Below, piece after piece: positions 1 to 15,867 of a stretch of DNA of 64,000 nucleotides. The position numbers were made by a program, and so were the translations under genes. The first letter of the stretch is position 1. Each line of letters begins with the position of its first letter. This DNA is from Perca fluviatilis (lineage: Eukaryota > Chordata > Actinopteri > Perciformes > Percidae). The stretch is from positions 10,143,840-10,207,839 of the forward strand of contig NC_053128.1 in the NCBI RefSeq assembly GCF_010015445.1. Direction: 5' to 3'. The notes beneath the pieces are model-generated. The model worked only from the letters and a program-made list of their open reading frames with translations, made no database searches and was not told where the DNA came from.

Positions 1-197
1 TCCACAGGGTTCAGCCTAAATCGGCCATTTCGCACCATTATAAAGGCCTCCAACTGTTGTTTTTTTTCTTCATCTTCTCTTGTTCGTCACGTTTTTATTT
101 TCTCTTCTGTCTTTGTTTTTATTTCTACCTCTGAGTCCGAAGCTGCCATCGTCGTACAAAAAAAAAGAGAAAAGAAAAAGAATACGCAGCAGCCGGC
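1..197 (-). other. barhl1: barhl1 3' UTR (partial)
   Basis: Sequence after the stop codon in the gene's direction. AATAAA reads on the minus strand at 123-118 and 99-94, so the transcript could end within about 120 nt of the stop; a longer UTR leaving the window is equally possible. The segment is pyrimidine-rich on the plus strand and shows no other gene. Confidence 0.5.
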
Positions 198-5244
<5,047 letters not shown>

Positions 5245-5741
5245 TGTCTTGATCGAGGCCTCCTCAAACTACCATTTGGTATTCAGGACAAGTTTTATTT
5301 TAGGGAGGGAGGGGAGGGGGGGGGTTGTTTAAGTCTAGGTTGATCCAGCAGAGGAGAAAGTACCCCCCCTCCCCGCACCAAGAAAAACAAATGTTTATGG
5401 GTACGCTAAATGAAGATTATTCCTCCGCTATTTCCAGTTTCCCGACTGGTTCCCTAAAGAGCAAATATCTCCAGGCTAAGTTTGCGTTACAACAATCGCC
5501 CATGCATCCGATTCTCTGGTTGTTGTTGTTTTTTTTTTTGTCAAGTCTAGAAAGAGGAGTCCTCCTGCAATCGATGCAGCCGCTGTAGTCTCTTTTGGCA
5601 GAGTCACAGTCGATTCTTGTTGCTTCCCTTTGGCCCAACTCCTTCTGTTTGAGTCCAGAAGCCTCACAGGGAAGATGCTGCAATTATCTCACCTGCAGGA
5701 CCCGAAAAGATGCGGAAATAATGACTCTGTCTGGAAATTTG

Positions 5742-5774
<33 letters not shown>

Positions 5775-6400
5775 CACCGGTGTCTTCGGAAAGAAAGCGT
5801 TTCAGCACCATGGACAGGTACAGGCTCGTCAGACCTGACAGAGGACCGGAGGGGAAATGTTCAGGGCAGCTCGTCATGTGGCCACACTAACGACAGATGG
5901 AAAAACTGTTCGCATTCCTTTAAGTAGAACAAACAAAACCTAAAAAAAAAAAAACTCGAAGCAGAGCGAGAGAGCGAGAGAGAGGAGTCCGAGAGCTGGA
6001 GCAGGAAAAGAAGAGGAAGAAGCGGAAGACTCGGGACGATGCGATGCGCGCCGCAGAATCGAAAAAAGGAGAGGTAAAGTGGGTTAAATAGTCACAACTG
6101 GCAAGTAAACGGACGAGATGTGATAGGGGTGGGAGGGAATCCCAAAAAATTGAACTTGAGGAAAAGTCAGGAGCTAGGTTTTAAGAGCGCCTCGTCCACG
6201 TGAGTCCCCTGTGACAAGCCTTCATTGGCTGAGGTGGAGCTGGAAGTGGACCTCCCTACACGCCCACTCTCTCTGCCTCCCTCCCCCCCTCCCTCCCTGC
6301 CTGCCTGCCTCCCCCATCCTCCCCTCGTCTCCCTGGCTCATCCTCACTTTGATAAAAGACACACTGAATTCATCAGGAGACTCAGATCCAACTGTTTACA
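5245..6400 (-). promoter_or_regulatory. barhl1 5' leader and promoter side
   Basis: Upstream of the barhl1 ATG in its direction. It contains a 30-bp (GCA)n tract (5744-5773) that would read (CTG)n in the transcript, a purine-rich block (about 5960-6060), an E-box CACGTG (6197-6202) and an inverted CCAAT (ATTGG at 6224-6228). No clear TATA box and no experimental start site, so the promoter call rests mainly on position. Confidence 0.4.
5744..5773. repeat. (GCA)10 trinucleotide repeat upstream of barhl1
   Basis: Ten GCA units, about 500 bp upstream of the start codon. They read as GCT/CTG repeats on the barhl1 strand and are probably in the 5' leader or proximal promoter. Confidence 0.9.
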
Positions 6401-8320
6401 GGCAATTTTCCCACTGTTTGCTTTCATTACATCATTGATGAGGCTTATAATGGGCTTATTATGTGGAGCGGCTCGCTGTTTTTCTTTTCGACTCCCTTTC
6501 TTTCTCTGGATTTGTTTCCCACCTCCACAGCTCCTCTTTTTACTGAATGTATTTTTTTTCTTTATTTTATCATCACCACTAATTTCATTATTTATATTTT
6601 ATTTATCGGTTTATTAGATTTGACATTGTTGTGGTGCAAATGTTTTGATGTTTCAAAATGGACGAAACGGACAAATTCTTCTTTTTATTTCATTATTAGG
6701 CCTATTTTATTGTTAAAATCATTTTTATTTCATGTTAATTTGTAGAGGGCTCTTAATTTTTGTATTATTATTGCAAAACATTGTTATTATTGAAATGTTA
6801 TTTTTATTTTTATTTTAATTGGTTCGTCTGCCTTCAGTCCAAATCCCCAAACAATCTTTGCATACACCACGACAATATCTTTTTATGGTGCCTTTCAAGA
6901 AAATTGGTGAAAGAAAAATATTCGTAAATAAAGGCTAATGACATTTTTTTTAATTATTATTATTTTGAGCAGGAACAATGTCTCTCCGTTCCACAGTCAT
7001 CATTTAGAGCATAACAACCTTCTAATAGTCCAATTGTATCCGAGCGTGACGCAAAACTTCAAGGCGCGTTTGCCATTGTGGGCACCTTAACATGCGTAAA
7101 ATACCATTGTGTGCACTTTTAGCTCCACTATGCACAAACAGTTTGCCCCGCGCGACGGCCCCGACAGCCCCTAATAATCTAACTAACCCCCTTCTCATCA
7201 TCATCGACATCCCCCCCCCTTTTTTTTCTCTTCTCCACCCCATGTGACCACAGACCACCAGATTGGAGGCGCGCGTCGGTCTCAGACACCGGCAGGTTAG
7301 TGAATCCGCTCCCCGCTCCCATGGGGTCCCATCACGGCTGCAAGCTGTCACATACGAGGCGGGGACAACACAGATATAAGGCAACACACACCAACCCTGA
7401 CTTAGCTGTTTCTTTCTCCTCTGCTGGTGCATGAAAAGAAGCAGTGGTTTGATGCTTTCTCTCACAGTTTTTTTTATTGTCTTCTTGTCTTTATCCACGC
7501 TGTGCCGCATGACCACAGCTCCAGCACCATCCTAAATAAATCATACGGGGATTAAACTGGCTTCTTCCTCTTCGTGATCATCACACCGCCTGTAAAACTT
7601 ATAGAGGAGCTTTCATTATTTTCATTTGTTTCTTGAAAGACCCAGACAGTCCTAATTGATTTGATTTTAATATGAACTCTTTATTACCCAAACTGCTTGG
7701 AGTTTTCTTAATTTCCCCCACACCTTTATGTCACAAATGTGGGTAAAATAAAAAAAAGGGATACATGGTATTTAACTGGTTTAAATTTCTGACAAACCAA
7801 CCAGTAGGTTGACAAAATGAAATGATTAGTTTTGAAAGATTTAAAAATAAAAGCCCCACCACGCCAGAGCATGTGTGATTATTTTAGGCTACATTATATA
7901 GAATGAAACTGCAACTGAGGGTTATTTTCATTGATAATTATTTTGTTAATAATATTTTCGATAACGGCGTTGTCTTTAAAATGTCAGAAAAGTCATGAAA
8001 AAAGTCAAGAAAATGTCAGAATCCAAGAGGACATCTGCATGTCTCTCGTTCTGTCCAATCAACAGTCCAAAACCCAAATATTCGATTCATAAAAAAAGCA
8101 GCAAATTCTCTAACTGGAGAAACTGTTTAGATGCCTCTTCAAAAAAATATGAGTAAACAAATAATTGTTTTATTAGCACTAATAGACTGAGAGTGTACAG
8201 GTGTATTAAAATAACATGTTTTAGTTCAATGAAATGTAACTATTTAGGCTTCTGGTAAAGTTTATGAATCCTTTAAAATCTGAGCCTCTTTTGTTTTGGC
8301 AGAACACAGTGCAGACAGAC

Positions 8321-8324
<4 letters not shown>

Positions 8325-8366
<42 letters not shown>
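8325..8366. repeat. (GT)21 microsatellite
   Basis: Uninterrupted GT array, followed about 150 bp later by a CA array in the opposite sense. Confidence 0.95.
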
Positions 8367-8370
<4 letters not shown>

Positions 8371-8510
8371 AATGATTTGGCTCATGCTGGTGCTGATTTT
8401 GGACAAGTGTCCCTCTGGTCAAGCGAAGCGCCATTTTTTTCTCTCCAGGAAGTGGTCTGAATTTGAGGGCCAGTGCAACTGTTACCCCAATAATGAAATA
8501 CCCACCCACA

Positions 8511-8512
<2 letters not shown>

Positions 8513-8548
<36 letters not shown>
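8513..8548. repeat. (CA)18 microsatellite
   Basis: CA array; with the GT array at 8325 it forms an inverted dinucleotide pair. Confidence 0.95.
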
Positions 8549-8550
<2 letters not shown>

Positions 8551-9972
8551 GCGCTGATGTTGTGGGAGGATGTTATTGATCCATGTTAAAGAGAAGGAAA
8601 GGAATCTTTTCAGGAAGTGGTCAGTGAATGTTGCATTGCTGTCTACCTCTTCACCCCTCTTTCCGTCTGATTTTATGATGAAATCATACTTTATTATTGA
8701 TCCGCATTAAACACACCTTCCGCTCACATTTGAGCAACCCTTGGGCCATTCTGGCTAGGCTGGCAGCTGTACAGTTGAATTTAATTCCATGTATTTAAGA
8801 CCATTATTGATATTAATGTTGTTTCTGATCAGGCTACTAGTCTTTGAATATTTACTAAAATATCAATAATATAAAGCCTAAAACAAGATTCACTGGCATC
8901 AGGTGCAGTTTCATCATCATAGTCCATGCTGACCTGTCAGTGTTAATAATTTATATCTGTGCTGCTTTATTTAGTTTTTATTTGTTTCTCTGCATTATTG
9001 GAATCCTGTCCATAAGCTTTACTACTAATAATGCCTGCTGGGCCTCCTTATGTTCCTGGGCTTTTGTGGGGGTAAAAGAAGAGAAAACATTACGCTAGAT
9101 TTTATTTACTCGCTCGATTGAGCAGACCTGTGTGTTAAATATATATCCAGGTATGTTTTGTAAAAATGTGTGTCCCCTTTGAATAAACTTTGGCATCTCT
9201 ATCGCTTTGGAACATCGAGTAAAGCATGTCTTTCGAGGGGGATGTATGTAAAAAGATGACTCCTCTCAACAAACAAACAGCATTAAAAAAACGGCAGAGA
9301 AAAAAGGAAAAGGAAAAGGAAAAGGCGCCTGCTCTGGAGCTGGTGCTGCACCCTGGACCAGTCAGGGATGCAAATGATGCACCTTAACGCCATCAGGTAC
9401 TGGAGTTGACAGAAAATAATGAGAACTCGCTGAATCTTTTATAAGGTTAACACTCACATTTCCCAGTCAGCTGTCACACAAGAAAGAATTTAGCACATGC
9501 ATGCGGGCGAAATAAACCTTCATCGTCTCATTAATGCTGACAGGGCCCTGGACCGGCAGCTCCCAGCGCCAGCGCCGCCACCACCTTCGTTTTGTGTCGG
9601 TAATTTGCAGCGGAGACAGACCCCCTTCTCCTGGAGAGAAAGTGGAAAGGAGGAGGAGAGGAAGAAGGAGGAGGAGGAGGGAGATATTAAGGAGGAAAGC
9701 AAGAGTGGAAGAGTGAAAGAGGGGAATGGTAGAGGATCGTGGAGCGAGTGCAGAGGAGAAAAGGGAGGGAAGGTGGGCCTGGGGGGGGGGGGGGGGAAAG
9801 ATGGCTAGCGCGCCAGGAGTCTGATTCTCCCCTAATTGGAAGCATTGGGCATTGTCAACGGAGGATTTTCAGCTGCTCGCTGACAGGTAGAGCCGTCAGA
9901 ATGATAGCCCACTTGTCAGCGCAAAAGACCAATAAAAACAAACCACTTTTGATTTAATTGGAGGCCTAACCG

Positions 9973-9974
<2 letters not shown>

Positions 9975-10010
<36 letters not shown>
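9975..10010. repeat. (GT)18 microsatellite
   Basis: Uninterrupted GT array next to the TAATTGG-containing unique block 9826-9972. Confidence 0.95.
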
Positions 10011-10011
<1 letters not shown>

Positions 10012-10781
10012 GCCTGCAGGGCCAGGGGAAGGTGGGAGGAGGTATAAGGATGACTGGGGGCATTTGTGTCTGTGTGTGTGTGAAGGAAATCATCACTCTA
10101 GCCATCAATGTGCTCGCCCGGCCTCCATCTTCGCCATCACTCCTGGTCTTCCCTCTCATCTTTTGGCTGCTCTTTGGGGGCCGGTGGTCACCGGCTGCCC
10201 TGTCGTGAGAGGGTTTTCAGGGGGGGAGCCAAGTTTTTGCTTCTGTCCCGAGAGGGCTTTCCGAGCAGTAACATCAAAGCAGAGAACGGTTTCTCCCTCT
10301 TCTTCATCTTTCCCCTTCTCTTCATCCTCCATCAACAGAGTTGGGTTCTTGCCGCAGATGCCGGCCTTTCAAAACAGGACAGGCGATGTTTGACATTTCT
10401 CATGCTCCTCCGTCAACTGAGACCGGAGGAAACGGTGAATCCTAAACTTAATCTGTCCATGAGAGGAAATGTCACAGCGAAGCGACTGTATAGTCTCTAT
10501 AGTCTGCTTTGTCTCCGTGTGCTCGTTAAAGATGTATCTGCTGAATGTTGGGGAATGTGAAAATAATTGATGTTAAAGTGCAAATGGAATATAAGGCAGA
10601 AATGAAGACAAAAGCAGGTTTGGGTTCAGGAGTAGTTCAGTGTATCTGAATCCAGCTTTCAAATTATTCCTCAAATTCCTCTTTTGTTTTGTTGATTTGA
10701 CCTGGGCAGGGAACTTGTTACTGTCATTTATAAGAGCAGTTACATCAATTTCTGTTTCTAAAAGTCAAAGCTAAAGTTATT

Positions 10782-11530
10782 TTTGAAGAGGTTGAACTTG
10801 ACTGGCCAGCACAGAGCCCTGACGTTAACCTTATCCAACACCTTTGGGATGAACTGGATCACTGACCGCTCAGACCTGGCATTAGTAGGTGTCTTGGGTG
10901 ATCAGAGCAAAAGTAGACAGCTCAAAGTACAGGTGTGAACGCACCCAAGATGCATTGAGGACGCATTGAGATCCAGTCACTCAGACCACATTTGGAGTTG
11001 GTCTGGGCCACATATTGGCACATTTCTTTTAGCAGTGTGTATGTGGCGTCCACTGCCTAAGCGTAGCAAACCAAATCGCATAAACTGGCTTTGAAATGCC
11101 CGTAGAAATATATTTTGAGTGTGTCAAACATCTTGGGTCAATTTGGTTTACCTGGAACACACAAATAAATTGACCCAGTCAATTCTTTTGATTTTTTTTT
11201 CTTCTTTTAATTACCTGCAGACTAGGCAGGGGAAGTGCTTTGCTGTCTCCCATCGGTTAACAACAACAACAATGCATTTGGTCTTTGCAAATGGAAATGA
11301 TGTACGTGTTTATTTCAATATAGAGCCGTGAAGTGAGATCCGATCGAAACTGGTCACTCAAGATGCATGTGACGTACTTAAAGCTGTCCACTTTTGACCG
11401 GATCACCCAAGATGCACGTTCACGCCAGGTCTGAACAGAGCCAGTGTTGGACCCCCACCCACTAATGCTCCTGTGGCTGAATGGGAGCAATCCCTGAAGC
11501 CAGGTTCCAATATCCGGTGGAAAGCCTGAA
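10782..11530 (+). pseudogene. Tc1-like transposase remnant split by a younger insertion
   Basis: The segment before 10860 matches the Tc1 transposase signature DWPAQSPDLNPIQHLWDELD in translation (10801-10860). After the interruption, 11461-11515 resumes with DNA matching the typical Tc1 C-terminal region (ALVAEWEQ-like, then a QxLVESL-like end). No intact frame. The two halves are separated by the element at 10861-11445. Confidence 0.65.
10861..11445. mobile_element. hAT-like MITE nested in the Tc1 remnant
   Basis: Long inverted ends: the left end contains CAGACCTGGC and, further in, TCTTGGGTGATC and AGTAGACAGCTC; the right end contains their complements, GAGC-side GCTGTCCACTTTTG, GATCACCCAAGA and GCCAGGTCTG. 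The candidate target duplications ACTGGATC and GTTGGACC differ only by transitions. The interior is non-coding, about 585 bp. It cuts a Tc1 transposase remnant, so it is younger than that element. Confidence 0.7.
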
Positions 11531-12090
11531 ATCAGTTATAGTATTTAGCAAAACGACTACTTGGATGTTTTTATCGTTGCTCTTTGACGATGAAAACAGA
11601 GGGAGAGGATTAAACATTGTGGAAAAATAATTAGTTTGACTCCAGAATTGGAGAAGTCTGTGTACTTTTGGAACTGGATCCACACTAGCACTGTGTTAAT
11701 TGACAGTTTTCAACGGTGGAGATCGTATGTAGCTCATTACCGCCTCACATATGGATTCCCGTGGGGCCACTTACACTCTAGTAAATATTTGCATGGTGCA
11801 ATGTGTTGTGTGGATTGAAGTGTCAACCAAATGTCAAGTGACTCTGAAATATCTTCATCCGTTAATGAAACTATACTGTCCAGATGGCATCACGTTTTGG
11901 GTCTTATTGTATATACGGCACAGTAGAGCTTTATAGCACTTTTAATGGTTTTAAAGAGTGATCTAGGTTGTTTCATGTTCTCTACAAAGCACTATCGGCC
12001 GCTGATCACTTTGACAAGAGTGATTCACTTTTCGCGACTTCACTAGGAGACACTGACGCAGCACCTTAAAATAACAATTTCATGGTCAAA

Positions 12091-12735
12091 CTAAAGGCCC
12101 AGACACACCGACCAGACGGTCGAACCTCGGCAGAAAAGCCAGTTGGACTGATCAGTCTCCCTGAGTTGGTCAAAAAAGTGCCTCGGAACACACCAAAGCG
12201 ACGAGACGTAATACATAACAGCAGCAACGCTAATCTATATTGTCACCCAAAAATGAAAACCGGCAGCTGATTGGACGAACGCATCATCATCATCAGGTCT
12301 GGTTTCTCTGGAAATTCAAAGACAGACTGTCATGGCGGCTCGTTCAGAATACGATCTCATATTGTACTAAAATAGTTCACCGAAACGTGCTTCCAAAAAC
12401 ATTTTAAGCGAGAAATAGGCCGTGCAGTTGCTGAATCTGTCTTCATTTCAGATCAACAAAGGTCAATTTAAAAGATTTTCCTCAGATTTTGAGAGACTCT
12501 AGTCACGCTCATTCTGCTCCCCATCCGGGTTAGCGCTCTACCAATCATATGGGTCATTTGAGTCCGACTGTCGGCAGTGCCCGCCCCGCCGATTATACAT
12601 GTCAAATTGGCCAAAATGAAGGCCGACGGCCCCTCGGACGGACGACGGCATGGAACACACCGAACAGACTCGAGTCGCTGACCTCGCCAGACTGTCTAAC
12701 GGCCGATTGTCGGCTCGGTGTGTCCGGGCCTTTAG
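12091..12735. mobile_element. MITE with 20-bp-plus inverted ends CTAAAGGCCC
   Basis: The left end CTAAAGGCCCAGACACACCG matches the complement of the right end CGGTGTGTCCGGGCCTTTAG at all but one position. Non-coding interior of about 645 bp containing further CGGCC/CCGAC inverted motifs. The superfamily is not assigned because no clear target duplication is seen. Confidence 0.75.
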
Positions 12736-13234
12736 ACTTGATAGTGGTCGGGCTTTCCTCATTTACTGTTCATCCATAAGCCTATGAAAAATAATGCACT
12801 GTAATTTGAATGTAATCCAAGTATTTATTACTGTAAGCCCCACATTGACGTTTTCTGTGAGGCATGGACTTAGTATCCGTAGTAGTAATGGCCGGAGCAA
12901 AGAAGGAGATCAGGGGACGTAGTATAAGAGTGCTAAAATCTACATAGGTAGGAAGTCGGGATGTGGATGGGTCCCAAAACAAAGGACTTTCCCCCAGGGT
13001 TTGTGTGTTTGTGTACCGGAGGTACCGTTTTTCCAGGTCGTTTTGGTGCCTAAACTTAACCGTAACGGTGATGGTCACGTACCGGTTAGCCGTTTCAAAT
13101 ATAACGTCATATTTAGTAAGATATCAAACAAATCGTTGTGCATACGTTTTCGTAAAATATGCGAACCGTTAATGAGAATACTGTAAATTGTAGTGGTTCA
13201 TTTTCCGTTTATTGTAATTTGTAGATTATATTTT

Positions 13235-13412
13235 TGGGGCATTTTAGGCCTTTATTTCCACAGGACAGATGAAGACATGGCAGGGGAGAGAGAGGGGGAA
13301 TGACATACAGCAAAGGGCCGCAGGTCGGAGTCAAACCCGCGGCCGATGCGTCGAGGAGTAAACCTCTATACAGTACATGTGCGCCTGCTCTACCAACTAA
13401 GCTAACCCGGCC
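13235..13412 (-). mobile_element. tRNA-derived SINE, copy A
   Basis: Read on the minus strand, it starts with a tRNA-like head: A box TAGCTTAGTTGG (13404-13393) and B box GGTTTGACTCC (13337-13327). A body with CCCCTCTCTCTCCCCTGCCATG follows as a family-shared segment, and the tail is GCCTAAAATGCCCC. It shares head, body and tail with the copy at 14960-15143. No intact cloverleaf, so it is not a tRNA gene. Confidence 0.85.
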
Positions 13413-14946
13413 TCACAAAGACCACAATTAATGAATAGTTATAATAATTAGGATGCCTTAGTTGGCTCTCTTGACTAATGTGTGTGTATTTCCTAATTGC
13501 AGGTCCACACATGCATCTGAATATGCACCTAGCCACCCGCCCTGCGCTGTCGGCCCTGGCGTGCATGCCCCTTGCAGCCAGTGTTTTATTATTCTTGACA
13601 GAGTTCAACGAACACATCTGGTCAGAGGATAAGAGGGGATGGAGGGACGGTGCCAAGAGGCGGAGAGGTGAGTGAGGAGCCAATGGGGAGGGGCGTGGGC
13701 AGGGGGAGGACGAGGGCCTACAGACATCCATCATAACCAGCCCTAATGAGGAATGCCAGCTCCTTCAAACTAGGGCCAACTCTACTTTCGCTGACCTTTG
13801 ACCCTCTTGGGCCTAAACCAAGAAGATGATTAGAGCCACCAGGAATGAGATGGAGGGGATCTGGCTTTAAGTGATTTGTTTAGTAAGTGTTAGGTATTTT
13901 AATTAGCAGTAGGGCTTCATCTGATTATTATTTTAATTACCAATTAGTCCAATTGTTCCCCATGCAGGACTTCCATCCCAGGTGTTCTAATGCCTTAAAA
14001 CAGCACATGTATATTATGTTTAAAGACCACAAGCAGCCCTGTGAATTCTGACTCTTCTGTCAGGAGCTAAGGCAGAAGTGGTATGGAGGAGCTTGGGATT
14101 GTTGGATGGGATGACAACAGTTGTGACTTGGATATGGGAGACCACTAATTTGTTTGCTGTTTTCTTTCAACAGTCATCATTGGTTTCTTTCTAACCAAAT
14201 TTTTCTCTCAACCGTTGACGATGAATGTTTCCTAACTATAACAAAGTACTTATTTCAACCCAAACCATGATGTTTCCCTTAACCCCATGAATACGTTGTT
14301 TCCTTAGATAAACATAACCAAGAACCAGATCAGAAAACACTAATATGAATCTTTTTGTAACAGTTATTTCACGTGTTTGGCAGTAAGGTATTACTTAGTA
14401 ACTTTTAATAGTTATGTGATTACTTTTTTCATTAACTAAGTAGTGTCAGAGATTACTATTTAAAGTTCAGATATTACATTGCTAGTGCCGCTTTGTTACT
14501 TTACCATTTGAGGGCCGGTTTGTTTGCTATCTCGACAGCGCTCGGATGGATGGTTGATATCATTTCTCTGTGCGCTCAGTGGGCAGACTGCTGTGGGACG
14601 GGGCGGGAGGTGGGGGGAGGCAGTTAGCCTCTACCAAAAGAGGAGAAATGTCCATAATTGAAACATTGTCTTATGTGTCAAGTTAGCAGCCAGCTAGCCA
14701 CTGGTAGCTTTGGTTGTTCGTTTTGTTTTTTACATTGTGTGTGTGTGTGTGTGCGTGTGTCATCATGGCAGAAAGTAGCCCTGAAACAGCTACTGTAGCA
14801 GGAACTACCACAGTGGCAGTTTGAGTACTTTGCCAGCTGTTTATGTCTGTCTGTCTGTAGCCAGATTTTGTCAACACGATAGCGTTACCACTCCCACTTT
14901 ACGCCCCTGGCCTGATAACCGTGCAAGATACAGTCACGAAACTTTA
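13413..14946. other. Intergenic segment with a candidate enhancer at 13740-13980
   Basis: No gene. 13740-13980 is unique, contains the DR1 motif at 13792-13804 and has several ATTA/TAATTA sites. 14340-14560 has short AT-rich repeats (TTAGTAACTTTTAA-like) that look transposon-derived. A short GT array lies at about 14736-14759. Confidence 0.5.
13792..13804 (-). promoter_or_regulatory. Perfect DR1 nuclear-receptor motif
   Basis: The plus strand reads TGACCTTTGACCC, that is GGGTCA-A-AGGTCA on the minus strand. This is the direct repeat with one-base spacing bound in general by RXR heterodimers, COUP-TF and HNF4. Binding is inferred only from the motif. Confidence 0.5.
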
Positions 14947-15156
14947 CAGGTGTGTAGTTTTTTTTTTTACAGGTGGGGGCATTTTTAAGCCTTTATTTAT
15001 ACAGGACAGCTGGAGACATGAAAGGGGAGAGAGAGGGGCAATGACATGCAGCAAAGGGTCGGAGTCGAACCTGCGGCCACTGCATCGAGGAGTAAACCTC
15101 TATATATGGGCGCCTGCTTTACCAGGTGAGCTACCCAGGCGCCCAGGTGTGTAGTT
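14947..15156 (-). mobile_element. tRNA-derived SINE, copy B, with 13-bp target duplication
   Basis: Flanked by perfect copies of CAGGTGTGTAGTT at 14947-14959 and 15144-15156. The insert, read on the minus strand, has A box TAGCTCACCTGG (15133-15122), B box GGTTCGACTCC (15071-15061), the same body as copy A and a 3' poly(A) (poly-T on plus, 14957-14968). Both Pol III boxes match consensus closely, so this is a relatively young insertion. Confidence 0.92.
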
Positions 15157-15468
15157 GAGATCAAGATGAAGGCAGAGTTTGAAAATGGGTGTGGTTTGTG
15201 CAAGGGTGCTGGAAGTAGGGGTCGGTGGGAAGTAGGGCTGCACGATATGAGGAAAATATACGATAGGCGATAACGTTGCTGAACGATATTACTTGCGATA
15301 GATAAACAGATGCTAAAGTGTACTCAGTTCTGCATTTCTGCTGCTTTCTGTATTCTGCTTTAGTACAACAATTTGCTTGTTGATTTTAAAACAAATGAAA
15401 GGAAATAATTTCCAAAAAGTTTTTATTATACAAATTGAACATTGAATTGAACATAAAACGCGACACAT

Positions 15469-15867
15469 ATTTTGTCGTTTAGTTTGGAGGACCTGTTGGC
15501 CAATATGATACCTGCTGTGGGACACTTTTTGGGACACTTTTTTGATTCTTTGTTTTGAGGAAGATACACAAATTTTTCTACAAAACCCTGTTTTCATCAA
15601 AGAAAATAAGCCAAACTTCTTAAATGTTCAAAATGTTACTGTGGTCGTAACACAAACAGCTGTACAGGCACGTCTAAATAAACTACAATCTAAATAGCAA
15701 AACTATGATTTTAATCACAAATCATATAGAAGTTTGGCTTATTTTGTTTGATGAAAACAGGGTTTTGTAGAAAAATGTGTGTATCTCCCTCAAAACAAAG
15801 AATCAAAAAAGTGTCCCACAGCAGGTATCATATTGGCCAACAGGTCCTCCAAACTAAACAACAAAAT
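15469..15867. repeat. Large inverted repeat (arms of about 150 and 140 bp, 107-bp loop)
   Basis: Left arm 15469-15620 and right arm 15728-15867 are near-perfect reverse complements, the left arm having a 12-bp duplication of GGGACACTTTTT. Each arm carries the same short open stretch in opposite orientation. It lies inside a repeat that begins near 15235 with GGGCTGCACGATATGAGGAA, a common fish repeat start. Related sequence also occurs at about 30205-30235 and 63892-63920. Confidence 0.85.

Larger units (their letters stand above)
6401..10780. other. Intergenic desert, proximal part
   Basis: No gene seen. 6401-7020 is AT-rich. 7022-7560 is unique sequence, with an open frame that resembles no protein. 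7905-8150 resembles the AT-rich interior of the hAT-like MITE in barhl1 intron 2. CA/GT arrays lie at 8325, 8513 and 9975. A G-run of about 17 bases lies at 9780-9796. The blocks 9330-9560 and 9826-9972 look like regulatory DNA. Confidence 0.6.

Noticed and set aside
7022..7516. 164-codon open frame on the minus strand upstream of barhl1
   Set aside because: Translated sequence has no domain and no conserved features; not supported.
13327..13412. A tRNA gene on the minus strand
   Set aside because: A and B boxes are present but no cloverleaf; the unit continues into a shared body and tail also found at 14960-15143, so it is a SINE head.
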